DNA of 64,000 bases from Cyanobacteria bacterium FACHB-471 (GCA_014695345.1 JACJOC010000103.1:1-64000); one strand, 5' to 3'. Counted from the stretch's first letter, positions 16,402 through 24,882 are shown. Notes: generated by a model not told the origin, from the letters alone. Numbers and translations: made by a program.

Positions 16402-18108
16402 ATGAAAACTGCCATTAAATGGAAATACATTAAATATCTGTTTTGGCTAGGTCCAATACTGATCATCATGGGGCTTTCAGCCGGAGTGGTTGCTGGAAGT
16501 TGGGGTCCTTTACCTCTAGCTTTGATTATGGCTGGAGTTATCATTTCAGGGATTTGGCTGTTTTCTGAACCCACTGTCCTGAAAGGATTTTTGGATCGTC
16601 GTTCGACTCAAGCTGGCACCAACGCCCTAGCTGCAACCCTGGCGGTTTTGGTGATCTTGGGACTGATTAACTTCCTGGGTGTGCGCTACTCCAAGCAGGT
16701 TGACCTGACGGAAAATCAGCTATTTACGCTCTCACCTCAAACCCAGGAAGTTTTGCAAAACCTGGAACAGCCCGTCAAAGTGTGGGTGTTTGCCATTACG
16801 CCAAACCCAAACGATCGCAGACTGCTCGAAAACTATCAGCGGCAGAGCAATCAGTTTAGCTTTGAGTATGTTGACCCTCAGGCACGACCGGGACTAGCAC
16901 GAGATTTCGGGGTACAGCAGGCGGGTGAGGTCTATCTGGAAAGAGGCGAAAACCGGACATTCCTTCAGCAGATTGCTCAAGAGCCACTGTCAGAACGCAG
17001 AATTACCAATGCAGTTGGGCAAATCGCCAGCGATCGCCAACCCAAGGTTTATTTCCTTCAGGGACATGGAGAGCGCGCACTGGAGCCGGGGCAGGGTAGC
17101 TTCTCTCAAGCTTTGGGCAGTCTGGGGGATGAAAACTTTGTTGCCGAACCGCTGAACCTAGCTGAAAATCCAGACATTCCTGAAGACACAACCGTTTTAG
17201 TATTGGCTGGACCTCAGCGAGCACTGCTACCACCAGAAGTCACCGCCCTGCGAAACTATCTTCAGCGCAAAAGCGGACTGCTGTTAATGCTCGACCCCGA
17301 CACCGATCCGGGTTTAGGGGCACTGCTGCAAGACTGGGGCATCAGCCTGGACGATCGCCTGATTATTGACCCCAACGGACAGACAGCCGGAGTCAATGCA
17401 GCGGTCACCATCGTGACGCAGTACGGTGTTCACCCAATTACAGAAGAGTTTGGCGATGGCATTTCCTTTTATCCGCTGGCTCGACCGATTGGCGTAACTG
17501 AAACCCCAGAAGTAGAAGCCTCACCGCTGCTGCTGACGGGCGATCGCGTCCAGGCAAAGCCTATTCCCGAAAGTGGTGAGCTAAACTTTGACCCCAATCT
17601 TCCGCCGCAAGGTTCACTGACGTTGGGTGTGGCGCTGAGCCGTCCTGTACCCGACGAAGCACCACAAGCAGAAGCGAGCCCCAGCCCTACGCCATCCCCT
17701 TCACCTGAAGCATCAACGTCTCCTACGCCATCCCCTTCACCTGAAGCATCAGCGTCTCCTACACCATCCCCCTCACCTGAAGCATCAGCATCTCCAGACG
17801 CAGATGAAGCCACTGAAGCGGAGGACGATGAAACCGCATCGGAAACCAGACTAGTTGTGATTGGCAACTCTAGCTTTGCGACAGACGGACTGTTTGAGCA
17901 GCAGCTCAATGGCGATGTGTTTCTCAACTCGGTAAACTGGCTGAGCCAGCAAGATACTCAGGTGCTTTCCATTCGTCCCAAAGAGGCAACCAATCGCCGC
18001 ATCATCATGACACCTCGACAGCAAATCACCTCAGCCCTGACCGCACTGGTGATTTTGCCTGTGTTGGGCTTTGGGGCAGCAATTTTAGTTTGGCTACGGC
18101 GGCGATAA
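16402..18108 (+). CDS. GldG-family ABC auxiliary protein with Ser-Pro repeats
   Basis: A membrane helix pair near residues 12-55, a third helix near 73-90, a large extracytoplasmic domain (GldG/DUF4350-like: LTENQLFTLSPQTQEVL, VYFLQGHGER, LNSVNWLSQQ) and a C-terminal helix ending in RRR. GldG proteins are the third subunit of Gld-type ABC systems and have a periplasmic domain resembling sugar-free ThuA folds. Between residues 425 and 475 there is a Ser/Pro/Thr spacer made of three 36-nt DNA repeats. The 171-bp gap to the permease gene contains the inverted repeat at 16262. Confidence 0.88.
   Translation: MKTAIKWKYIKYLFWLGPILIIMGLSAGVVAGSWGPLPLALIMAGVIISGIWLFSEPTVLKGFLDRRSTQAGTNALAATLAVLVILGLINFLGVRYSKQVDLTENQLFTLSPQTQEVLQNLEQPVKVWVFAITPNPNDRRLLENYQRQSNQFSFEYVDPQARPGLARDFGVQQAGEVYLERGENRTFLQQIAQEPLSERRITNAVGQIASDRQPKVYFLQGHGERALEPGQGSFSQALGSLGDENFVAEPLNLAENPDIPEDTTVLVLAGPQRALLPPEVTALRNYLQRKSGLLLMLDPDTDPGLGALLQDWGISLDDRLIIDPNGQTAGVNAAVTIVTQYGVHPITEEFGDGISFYPLARPIGVTETPEVEASPLLLTGDRVQAKPIPESGELNFDPNLPPQGSLTLGVALSRPVPDEAPQAEASPSPTPSPSPEASTSPTPSPSPEASASPTPSPSPEASASPDADEATEAEDDETASETRLVVIGNSSFATDGLFEQQLNGDVFLNSVNWLSQQDTQVLSIRPKEATNRRIIMTPRQQITSALTALVILPVLGFGAAILVWLRRR
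17692..17796 (+). repeat. three 36-nt tandem repeats inside the GldG-like gene
   Basis: Units start at 17692, 17728 and 17764 (the last incomplete), each beginning CCATCCCC and encoding PSPSPEAS plus TSPT or ASPT. Copies differ by only a few third-position or Thr/Ala changes, which points to recent expansion by slippage. Copy number is likely to vary between strains. Confidence 0.9.
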
Positions 18109-18121
18109 GGAGTTAGCGCAA

Positions 18122-18925
18122 ATGAAGTTTAAGCCGACTACTCTGGCACTGGTGGCGATCGCCGCCATTCTAGGTGGAGTTGTTTATTTCACCGAAACCC
18201 GCAATTCCTCTAACCCAGAAGCGACAGAAGGGGCAGACGGTAGCATCTTTGAATTTGAAGAAGACCAGGTGCAGTCCTTCACGGTAGAAACGCCAGAACG
18301 AACCCTATCTTTTGAGAAAGATGATGCAGGGCAATGGCAAATGCAGCAGCCAGAATCTGGTCTGGCGAGTGATGCCTCTGTTGCCTATTTGCTGAATTTA
18401 TTAGCGACTGGGGAGAGCGATATCATTCTCACTGTCCCTGCTACCGATGCAGCAGAATTTGGTCTGGATGAACCAACAGCAACGATTAATGTCGTGCTAG
18501 ACAACCAGGAAACCCACCAGTTGATTTTGGGTAGCGCCAACTTTGACAACAGTGCGATTTACGCTCAGGCTGATCCAGAAGCTGACTCCGAGCCTGAACC
18601 AGCGACTGAGGAAGGGAATTCAGAGCAAACAGCCGACGCGCCAGAAATCAGCGTCTTACAGGTTTCTCCAGACTTTGAGAATGCAGTGAATCGCCCGTTA
18701 GAGGAATGGCGATCGCAGCCCGACGAACCACCTCCTACAAATTCACCTTCACCCTCCACAGCGCCACCTGATACGAGTGGATCGGGTGCTGCGGAACCTG
18801 AAGCGAGTCCACCCGCAGCAAATCCACCTGCAGCAAATCCGCCTGAATCAAGTGAACCTGAGGCGAGTGCCCCCGCAGTTAGTCCACCTGCAGCTGAATC
18901 AACACAACCCGCAGAAGGAAATTAA
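18122..18925 (+). CDS. DUF4340 domain protein with Pro/Ser-rich tail
   Basis: An N-terminal anchor helix (TTLALVAIAAILGGVVYFTE) leads into a DUF4340 domain (SFTVETPERTLSFEKDDAGQW, ITLPATDAAEFGLDEP-like text) and then a disordered tail of nearly 100 residues rich in Pro, Ala, Ser and Glu. AAGGAG lies 10 bases before the ATG and only 13 bp separate it from the GldG gene. DUF4340 proteins regularly end this ABC operon and probably work on the outer face of the complex. Function is otherwise unknown. Confidence 0.88.
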   Translation: MKFKPTTLALVAIAAILGGVVYFTETRNSSNPEATEGADGSIFEFEEDQVQSFTVETPERTLSFEKDDAGQWQMQQPESGLASDASVAYLLNLLATGESDIILTVPATDAAEFGLDEPTATINVVLDNQETHQLILGSANFDNSAIYAQADPEADSEPEPATEEGNSEQTADAPEISVLQVSPDFENAVNRPLEEWRSQPDEPPPTNSPSPSTAPPDTSGSGAAEPEASPPAANPPAANPPESSEPEASAPAVSPPAAESTQPAEGN

Positions 18926-19102
18926 GCAGATTTCCGAGGAAGGGTAGAACTTGCGCAGAGGCGAACATATGTTCGCCCCTGCTTAGCATTTTTAGCTCCT
19001 GATGAGGAGATTTTTGAAGAATTGTTTCAGATTTATATACCTACGGAAAGAAATTTACTGGCCTTGTTACTCTACGGAAAGAGATGAATTTACTCCTTCG
19101 CC

Positions 19103-19222
19103 ATGACAAAAATTCCTGATAGCGTCAGCACTCTAGAACTATCTAAGCTCTGCATTTACAAAGCCCTGAAAGAGATAGAAGCTCAGCAAGAGCAGGATAG
19201 AAAAACCGAGAAAAAGGACTGA
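19103..19222 (+). CDS. possible 39-residue protein
   Basis: An ATG-started frame encodes MTKIPDSVSTLELSKLCIYK and a Glu/Gln/Lys-rich helix ending KTEKKD. The amphipathic, charged make-up looks like real small proteins rather than random sequence, and a GGAC...GTCC hairpin follows at 19216-19235. The nearest purine-rich stretch (GGAAAGAG) is about 20 bases from the ATG, which is too far for a good ribosome site. I do not recognise the sequence. Confidence 0.3.
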   Translation: MTKIPDSVSTLELSKLCIYKALKEIEAQQEQDRKTEKKD

Positions 19223-19256
19223 TAGTTAGCAGTCCTCGGTCATTATTCCTGGGTCA

Positions 19257-19325
19257 TTGGCTATTTGTCATTTGTGAGAAGTTGACTACAGAGTTAACTG
19301 CAAATGACAAAAAACAAATAACCAA
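19257..19325. repeat. nested inverted repeat TTGGCTATTTGTCATTTG
   Basis: TTGGCTATTTGTCATTTG on the left pairs with CAAATGACAAA and CAAATAACCAA on the right, around a loop with GTTGACTACAGAGTTAAC. This TTGTCATTTG type of spacer repeat is frequent in cyanobacterial genomes. It lies just after the end of the minus-strand HlyD fragment and could once have been its terminator. Confidence 0.55.
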
Positions 19326-19333
19326 GGACAAAG

Positions 19334-19567
19334 TTATAGATTTGTAACTAGTCTGGCTTTCCTTAGAGCGAACTGCAAAAAGCTCTCCTGGCGAGCAATA
19401 ATATTTGCCTCTGCTTCCATACCTGCCTGTAGCTGACACTGGCGATTGCCAGTGGTTAGAACTGTCTCCTCCGGTTGAATCGTCACCTCATAATAGTTTG
19501 TAGTGAATGCTGGTTCAGGACTGCCTGATGCTGGCGCTGCTGAACTTAGTGCGAGGGGCGATCGCAT
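19334..19567 (-). pseudogene. C-terminal fragment of an HlyD-family membrane fusion protein
   Basis: The last 60 residues read YYEVTIQPEETVLTTGNRQ, LQAGMEAEANIIARQE and FLQFALRKARLVTNL to a stop. That is the terminal beta-strand and the membrane-proximal end of cyanobacterial HlyD/type I secretion adaptors (normally 400-550 residues). The hairpin, lipoyl and N-terminal membrane parts are missing, so it cannot function. It implies a former type I secretion operon here. Confidence 0.7.
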
Positions 19568-19627
19568 CTACCGAGATTACCGTTTACAGTCCCTCTAAGT
19601 GCGCTGTAGTCAGGGAAGGGGCAGGCA

Positions 19628-19798
19628 TTAGCGTATAAGCGAACGGGGTTGCTCTAATTTCGCATCGTTAATGTCCTGGGTGGCGATCGCAGTCCCCACA
19701 GAACTCACCAAAACAATGCCGTCCCTAGTTGTCCAACGGCTATAGGCGGTAAAAATTCTATTGCTCTGACCGAGCGCAAAGACAATGGAGAGCAGATT
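19628..19798 (-). pseudogene. orphan protein fragment
   Basis: A stop-to-stop frame of 56 codons without an ATG reads FALGQSNRIFTAYSRWTTRD and LVSSVGTAIATQDINDAK. The composition is protein-like and no start codon is available, so I read it as a gene remnant lying next to the HlyD fragment. I do not recognise the family. Confidence 0.3.
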
Positions 19799-20020
19799 TC
19801 AAGTAGAGGAACTTTGGGATATGGAAGTATAAAAGCTGTAAACTCACTTTTAATTCTTCCACTCACTTTGACAGGGTGAAAATTGGAGCAGGGCGGCTGT
19901 TTGAAGTAGCCATTTGACAGGAATTTCTTGTAAAGGAATAGTGAATTGTCCAGGCGGAACCCCGACTTTTAGCAATGACGATTAAGATAGATGAAGAAAC
20001 GGTCAAGCTAGAAAAACCTC

Positions 20021-21319
20021 ATGACCCAAGCCCTATTCCAGTCTGCTGCTGTTCCTCGGCTAAATGCCCCTACCCTGCATCGCTTACCCAATGGTTTAAC
20101 CATTGTTGCTGAGCGGATGCCCGTCGAAGCAGTCAACCTTAGCCTGTGGCTGGGGATTGGCTCAGCGGTAGAGTCTGACTCGATCAACGGCATGGCTCAC
20201 TTCTTAGAACACATGATTTTTAAGGGAACAGCTCACCTGGAAAGCGGTGAGTTTGAACGCTTGATTGAGCAACGAGGCGCTGTCACCAATGCCGCTACCA
20301 GTCAAGACTACACCCACTACTACATCACCACTGCGCCCAAAGATTTTGCTGAATTGGCTCCCCTTCAGGTTGAGGTGGTGATGAATGCGGCAATTCCCGA
20401 TGAAGCGTTTGAGCGAGAAAGGTTTGTCATTTTAGAAGAAATCCGCCGCGCCAATGACAATCCGCGCCGTCGCACCTTCTACCGTTCGATGGATCTTGGC
20501 TTTGAGCGGTTGCCTTATCGCCGTCCCGTATTGGGACCTACGGCTGTGGTTGAGCAACTGACCCCGCAGCAAATGCGCGATTTTCACTCAACCTGGTATC
20601 AGCCGCAGTCCATTACAGCTGTAGCGGTCGGCAATTTACCCGTTGAGGAACTAATTCAAACGGTTGCAGAGAGCTTTGCTAAAGCAGAAACCCGCTCTGA
20701 GATGGCAAGCGACCACCTTCCAACTCTCCCCAACACAACTCCCGAATCTGCTTTCTCCACCATTCAGCGCCAGGAATATGTTGATAGCAGCCTGCAACAG
20801 GCACGTCTGGTCATGGTATGGCGTGTTCCTGGTACGGTGAATCTCCAGGAAACCTATGCGTTAGATATTCTCGCTTCCGTTTTAGGACAGGGACGCACAG
20901 CCCGTCTATTCCGAGATTTGCGCGAAGAAAGAGAGTTAGTCACTAACATCTCAGTCAGCAACATGACCTACACGCAGCAGGGGCTTTTCTATATCTCGGC
21001 TCAGCTTCCGGTCGAGAACCTGGAGACTGTGGAGCAGGCGATCGCCCAACACATCCGCACCGTTCAGACAGAGCCGATTAACGAAAGTGAGATTGCCAGA
21101 ATCCGCACCCTAGTTGCTAACCGATATGTTTTTGCCAGTGAAACTCCAGGCGATCGCGCTGGACTTTACGGCTACTATCAGTCTGTTGTAGGCGACCTCA
21201 CCCCCGCACTCAACTATCCCGACCGCATTCAGGCGATCGATGCAGCAGAGTTGCAAACTGCGGCACAGCAGTACCTTTCACCTGAAGCTTACGGTGTAAT
21301 GACAATCAAACCTGCCTGA
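20021..21319 (+). CDS. M16 family zinc peptidase (pitrilysin/MPP type)
   Basis: The inverted zinc motif HFLEH is at residues 60-64 with the downstream Glu in FVILEEIRRAND. The second half repeats the fold without the zinc motif (LQETYALDILASVLGQGRTARLF), as in bacterial M16B enzymes of about 430 residues. It has no signal peptide and should be a cytoplasmic or peripheral peptide-degrading enzyme. Cyanobacteria often have a tandem pair of such genes, one active and one not; only one occurs here. A terminator at 21351 separates it from the convergent MarR gene. Confidence 0.92.
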   Translation: MTQALFQSAAVPRLNAPTLHRLPNGLTIVAERMPVEAVNLSLWLGIGSAVESDSINGMAHFLEHMIFKGTAHLESGEFERLIEQRGAVTNAATSQDYTHYYITTAPKDFAELAPLQVEVVMNAAIPDEAFERERFVILEEIRRANDNPRRRTFYRSMDLGFERLPYRRPVLGPTAVVEQLTPQQMRDFHSTWYQPQSITAVAVGNLPVEELIQTVAESFAKAETRSEMASDHLPTLPNTTPESAFSTIQRQEYVDSSLQQARLVMVWRVPGTVNLQETYALDILASVLGQGRTARLFRDLREERELVTNISVSNMTYTQQGLFYISAQLPVENLETVEQAIAQHIRTVQTEPINESEIARIRTLVANRYVFASETPGDRAGLYGYYQSVVGDLTPALNYPDRIQAIDAAELQTAAQQYLSPEAYGVMTIKPA

Positions 21320-21350
21320 TGCAGTTTTAACAAAGCTGCTTCATTAGGAG

Positions 21351-21385
21351 AAAAATGGGAGAGGGTAAAACCTTCTCCCATTTTT
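21351..21385. terminator. two-way terminator between M16 protease and MarR gene
   Basis: AAAAATGGGAGAGGG pairs with CCTTCTCCCATTTTT (one G-T wobble) around a TAAAA loop. The stem base is A-rich on the left and T-rich on the right, so both strands read a GC hairpin followed by a T-run. The genes on either side converge. Confidence 0.85.
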
Positions 21386-21388
21386 TCT

Positions 21389-21880
21389 TTACTCCTCAAA
21401 CGAAATGAGCAGCTTACGCAGCAATTGAGCGAGTTCTTTTCGTTCTGATTCCTTTAACCCGCTAAGGAGACGATGTTCATTTGCAACGTGAGCCTCAACT
21501 GCTCTTTCAATCAGGTCAAACCCTTTGCGGGTTAACTGAATTAACGTTCCTCGGCGATCGCCCGGATCAGGAATACGCTTCACGAGATCAGCTTGTTCCA
21601 GGCGGTCAATTCGATGAGTCATCGTCCCTGACGAAACCATTAGGGTGTTGAATAGCTCCGTCGGTGAAAGCTGATATGGCTGACCAGAACGCCGCAAGGT
21701 TGCCAGCACATCAAATTCTCCAGAATGTAAGCCAAACTCTGAGAACGTCTCTTGAATTCCTCGATCTAAGTATTTCGAGAGCCGCCCCATTCTGCCGATG
21801 ATGCCCATAGGGGATACGTCCAGATCAGGACGTTCTTTTTGCCATTGAGCCAAAATCGCATCGACTGGATCGCGCTTCAT
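21389..21880 (-). CDS. MarR family transcriptional regulator
   Basis: A 163-residue winged-helix regulator: GLHSGEFDVLATLRRSG, LSPTELFNTLMVSSGTMTHR (recognition helix) and RLEQADLVKRIPDPGDRRG (wing with the conserved Asp-Arg-Arg). It contains no cysteine, so it is not an OhrR-type thiol sensor and more likely binds a small molecule. It is divergent from a small DMT transporter gene, with two matching operator-like sites in the 112-bp gap, so it probably represses itself and the transporter. Confidence 0.93.
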   Translation of the reverse strand: MKRDPVDAILAQWQKERPDLDVSPMGIIGRMGRLSKYLDRGIQETFSEFGLHSGEFDVLATLRRSGQPYQLSPTELFNTLMVSSGTMTHRIDRLEQADLVKRIPDPGDRRGTLIQLTRKGFDLIERAVEAHVANEHRLLSGLKESERKELAQLLRKLLISFEE

Positions 21881-21902
21881 TCTGCTGCTTACTCAACTGA
21901 AT

Positions 21903-21963
21903 TCTCGACATCAACTATCTTAACACCAAGATATTTTGCTACAATCTTGACATCAAGTATCTT
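21903..21963. promoter_or_regulatory. paired operator-like sites between marR-type and DMT genes
   Basis: A near-direct repeat, CTCGACATCAACTATCTT (21904-21921) and CTTGACATCAAGTATCTT (21946-21963), lies one 42-bp step (four helical turns) apart. Each overlaps a dyad: TATCTT-AACACC-AAGATA (21916-21933) and ATCTTGACATCAAGTAT (21944-21960), the second very like the ATCTTGATATCAAGAT form of MarR operators. The spacing and position suit MarR dimers bound on one face of the DNA. Confidence 0.65.
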
Positions 21964-21992
21964 GCCTTCGAGATAAACAAGGACTTTCACCC

Positions 21993-22448
21993 ATGAATGA
22001 ACGGACGATTTATCTTTTAGCTGCCCTAGCAGGTGGGGCGGTTCTTCCAGTTCAAGTTGCCTTAAATACCCTACTGCGGCGCTATGTAGGGGAACCGATG
22101 CAGGTTACGTTTATTTCCTATCTTGCAGGTGCTTTAGCATCGCTTGTAATCTGTTTCGTTGCACGATATCCCCTTCCTGCTGCCGCTGCTCTGACTCAGA
22201 CATCCTGGTGGATGTGGATTGGTGGATGTTTAGGCACGTTTTATGTGTGGTCAACGATCTTCGCAACGCCTAAAATTGGAGCCGCTCTTGCCCTTGCACT
22301 CACGATCGCCGGTCAAATGATTGCAGCACTTTTCTTAGATCACTATGGTGCGATCGGGTTGACTCGATATGCTGCAAGCCCAACCCGCATTGCAGGTGTT
22401 GTATTAGTAGTTTTGGGTGTTTCCCTGGTTGCCTACGTAAGACGTTAA
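21993..22448 (+). CDS. DMT superfamily transporter, DUF606/YdcZ type
   Basis: A 151-residue protein with five hydrophobic helices (YLLAALAGGAVLPVQVALN first, IAGVVLVVLGVSLVAYVRR last), which is the half-size DUF606 unit of the drug/metabolite transporter superfamily. Such short proteins act as dimers. The substrate is unknown. Because it is divergent from, and shares operator-like sites with, a MarR-type gene, it is probably an inducible efflux pump. Confidence 0.9.
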   Translation: MNERTIYLLAALAGGAVLPVQVALNTLLRRYVGEPMQVTFISYLAGALASLVICFVARYPLPAAAALTQTSWWMWIGGCLGTFYVWSTIFATPKIGAALALALTIAGQMIAALFLDHYGAIGLTRYAASPTRIAGVVLVVLGVSLVAYVRR

Positions 22449-22486
22449 TTCAACCATTTGGCAAAAGCATGAGCCCGATTATTGAA

Positions 22487-22837
22487 TTAAGCGGACTCAA
22501 TGCCCACATGATGATCAAAGGTTCCGTCGAGGCCTGGTTCAAACGAAGAAGTACGAGCGATCGCATCTAAATTAATAGGACCGTAGACATGAGGGAAAAG
22601 CTCGCTTCCTCCTTCTAGGTTCTCGTAAACGAGACGGGGGTGTAGCAGTCTAGTCTCGATGTGCAGAAGGATCAGCCCTCGCATGTTTCTGAAGAGATGG
22701 TTAGCGACTCGAACAACCTGGTTAGCATCAGAACAGTGAATAAAACCTTCCGACCGAAAGAACTCAGCCTCGTATTGTCCTCGACGTTTGGCGTCGTGCC
22801 ACTGGCGCTCTGTGGTGATGTGGTAAATCGTCGTCAT
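22487..22837 (-). CDS. DUF952 domain protein
   Basis: A 116-residue protein with the family features IYHITTERQWHDAKRRGQY, EGFIHCSDANQV and a C-terminal FPHVYGPINLDAI. The fold is related to ADP-ribosyltransferase-like small enzymes, but the biochemical role is unknown. It follows the HAD phosphatase gene by 10 bp on the same strand, so the two are probably one transcript. No membrane or export signal. Confidence 0.9.
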   Translation of the reverse strand: MTTIYHITTERQWHDAKRRGQYEAEFFRSEGFIHCSDANQVVRVANHLFRNMRGLILLHIETRLLHPRLVYENLEGGSELFPHVYGPINLDAIARTSSFEPGLDGTFDHHVGIESA

Positions 22838-22847
22838 TAGATTCTTG

Positions 22848-23522
22848 TTAAACCGCTGTTGGTAACTTTAACAGACTGTTTATCTCAACCACGTTGACTT
22901 GAGTACTCGGCATTTCCGCTCGGTTCAGCCATATCGCCCTCATGCCAACTGATTGGCTTCCCAAAACATCAACTTCCAAGTTGTCGCCCACATAAACACA
23001 ATCTTGCGGTTTGAGCGATGCTCTGCGGCACGCTTCTAGAAAGATTTGCGGATTGGGTTTGGCAACTCCAACCTCTTCCGAAATAACGACGAACTCGAAC
23101 CTACTTTCTAATCCCAAACGATGCAGTTTCAATTTCTGTTGGTCTGTATTTCCGTTTGAGATGATGCCCAACCTGTGACCCGATAAAGCGGAAAGGCAAG
23201 GCAAAACATCATCAAACAATGTCCAACTATCCTCATAACTCCGCAAATAAATCTCAAAACGCGCATCGGCTTCAGAATCCGAAAGGATAGGATCAACTCC
23301 TGCAAAAAGCTCTCGAATGCGACAGCGACGGTGCTCTAAAAATGAGATTTCGCCTCTGGTGAAAGCGCCAAAGTACTTTAGCAGAACTGAATTCCACAAT
23401 GCACAGAACTCATCTTCTGAATGAGGCAGCAGATGGTTGAATTGGCTGAGGAACAAGCGAGCCGCGCGAATCTGAGCTTGCTTGTGATTGACCAAGGTTT
23501 CGTCTATGTCAAACAGTATCAT
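22848..23522 (-). CDS. HAD family hydrolase
   Basis: Starts at MILFDIDETLV, where DxD (the nucleophile Asp and the acid Asp) lies at residues 5-7. Motif II is GIISNGNT, motif III Lys in VAKPNPQIFLEACRR and motif IV YVGDNLEVDVLGSQ. This is the YjjG/HDHD-type subclass, phosphatases acting on nucleotides or sugar phosphates. A longer frame runs to 23678 but its extra 52 residues come before the first beta-strand of the fold and I take them as spurious. DUF952 follows. Confidence 0.9.
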   Translation of the reverse strand: MILFDIDETLVNHKQAQIRAARLFLSQFNHLLPHSEDEFCALWNSVLLKYFGAFTRGEISFLEHRRCRIRELFAGVDPILSDSEADARFEIYLRSYEDSWTLFDDVLPCLSALSGHRLGIISNGNTDQQKLKLHRLGLESRFEFVVISEEVGVAKPNPQIFLEACRRASLKPQDCVYVGDNLEVDVLGSQSVGMRAIWLNRAEMPSTQVNVVEINSLLKLPTAV

Positions 23523-23839
23523 TGTTTGCAGTATGCCAAACGCAACCAAGCTGCGCGTGGCAGCATAACATTGCCCATTACCCGCCGCAGCTAACTTTTG
23601 ATTTTCAACAGATAACTTCTCGACGTCGGCGTGCAGGGGTGTTGTTAGAATGCGATCGCTTGCTTCAAGCATGAGCATGGTGCGTTCCCAGAAATCTATC
23701 GGTAGAGCAACAAGAGTTGCATTAAGGAACGAACCTTACAAGATCGGCGATCGCACTCAAATCAGCGGCAGCAGACAACCTTAAACTCAACACCAGCACC
23801 TCTCAACTGTCCACTGTAGCTACTGATATTGTCATCCAA

Positions 23840-24493
23840 TCACTGACCGTTTAGTTCTGGAAACTTACCCAATGTGAGGGTTTGGCTTGGTACAAGGTTA
23901 AAGCCCTGTGCATAGCTTGTTATAGTTGGAAGATTTTGAATTTTGAACCCTTGTTCTAGAAGCTTTTGTGGTTTCTTCTTAGCACTAATATTGCCGTAGA
24001 CAGTAAGTTTTTTAATGGACAAAGATAAGTCCCAATCTGTAGGAGCAATAAAAGATAAATATTTTGTTTGGCTCTCTCCTGGCTTAAGTACAAATGGACG
24101 AGGCAAATCTCCTAAACTAGGTTCAGTGAACGGTATTGCATAGGGTATATCTGTTAGTGGAACATGCTTAAAAAATTCCTCAAGCCCCTCTCCGTCTGAG
24201 ACAGCATAGAAAACTGGTTCGTTCTCGTATGCTGATTTAGTTACTTTGAGATACAGAGAATCAACAACTCCAATCTGGGCACCAACATTTGCAATTGTTA
24301 TTGGCAAGATAAGAAAGTCTTGCTTATCTATGACATAAAGGTAGATGACAAAACGAGGAGCTACAGTTGTGAATTTTGCTCCCCTTAAACTGTTCCAATA
24401 ACCGGAGATAAATAGAGAAATAGCAGATATAACTAATGAAGTTAAGTAGAAAACATCTCGAAGTTCTATTTTTGCCAATGGATTCCAGTCCAT
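23840..24493 (-). CDS. AT-rich orphan membrane-anchored protein
   Basis: 217 residues with one N-terminal membrane helix (FYLTSLVISAISLFISGYW) and an extracytoplasmic beta-rich domain with strands such as FVIYLYVIDKQDFLILPITI and VLKPGESQTKYLSFIAPTDW. The composition is more A/T-rich than its neighbours, it has no HIP1 octamer, and it stands alone between repeats. It looks like a recently acquired gene. I do not recognise a family; the outer domain resembles an immunoglobulin-like sandwich only in general character. Confidence 0.6.
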   Translation of the reverse strand: MDWNPLAKIELRDVFYLTSLVISAISLFISGYWNSLRGAKFTTVAPRFVIYLYVIDKQDFLILPITIANVGAQIGVVDSLYLKVTKSAYENEPVFYAVSDGEGLEEFFKHVPLTDIPYAIPFTEPSLGDLPRPFVLKPGESQTKYLSFIAPTDWDLSLSIKKLTVYGNISAKKKPQKLLEQGFKIQNLPTITSYAQGFNLVPSQTLTLGKFPELNGQ

Positions 24494-24882
24494 TGATAAT
24501 CCTCGAAAAAACTAAGTTTGCCGCCCATTAGTATTACTATCCTCATGGTAAACAAAAAAATCTACCCAATGCAAACCCCTAAGCATACTACAGACAACCT
24601 TAGCCACTATCCTTACCAGAACTTAAGCTGTCTAACTATTCTTAGACAGAACGTTTCTGCCTAAGCTCCCACAGTGGGGAAATAGGCAGAATGATTCAGC
24701 ATAACATCGGAAATTTAGCGCTTATTCTGCATAAGACGTTGCTGAAGCTAAATAGTTTGAATCCTTCCACCTATTGTGGGATACAGTGTGCCAAACAATC
24801 GCAATACGTGCCGACTGTATCGACCAGGAAAGGAGCGATCGCCCCTCCTCCACAAGCGATCGCCCCTGTCCCCTCTTTTCTC
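24494..24882. other. 389-bp gene-free stretch
   Basis: No gene or strong hairpin is seen. It has a short CTCCCACAGTGGGG inverted motif at about 24665-24680 and two HIP1 octamers at its right end. The promoter of the AT-rich orphan gene should lie in its left part. Confidence 0.5.

Larger units (their letters stand above)
18926..20020. other. 1.1-kb decayed stretch between the ABC operon and the M16 protease
   Basis: It contains a palindrome GGCGAACATATGTTCGCC (18960-18977), a duplicated CTACGGAAAGA motif (19040-19090), a possible 39-codon reading frame, a nested hairpin at 19257-19325 and two minus-strand gene fragments (19334-19567, 19628-19798). No intact gene longer than 80 codons is convincing. 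It looks like the graveyard of a secretion-related gene set. Confidence 0.6.

Noticed and set aside
17692-17796. Possible CRISPR array (36-nt repeats)
   Set aside because: The units are directly adjacent with no spacers and encode a protein linker; no cas genes are near.
17469-17927. Long minus-strand frame of 152 codons rich in Gly-Asp-Ala repeats
   Set aside because: It is the antisense reading of the 36-nt repeats of the GldG-like gene, with no start signal of its own.
23523-23678. N-terminal extension of the HAD hydrolase and an integron attC-like site
   Set aside because: The extension precedes the first strand of the HAD fold and has no family match. GTTAGCTGC and GCAGC pairs look slightly like attC arms, but the spacing and the conserved ends are wrong.
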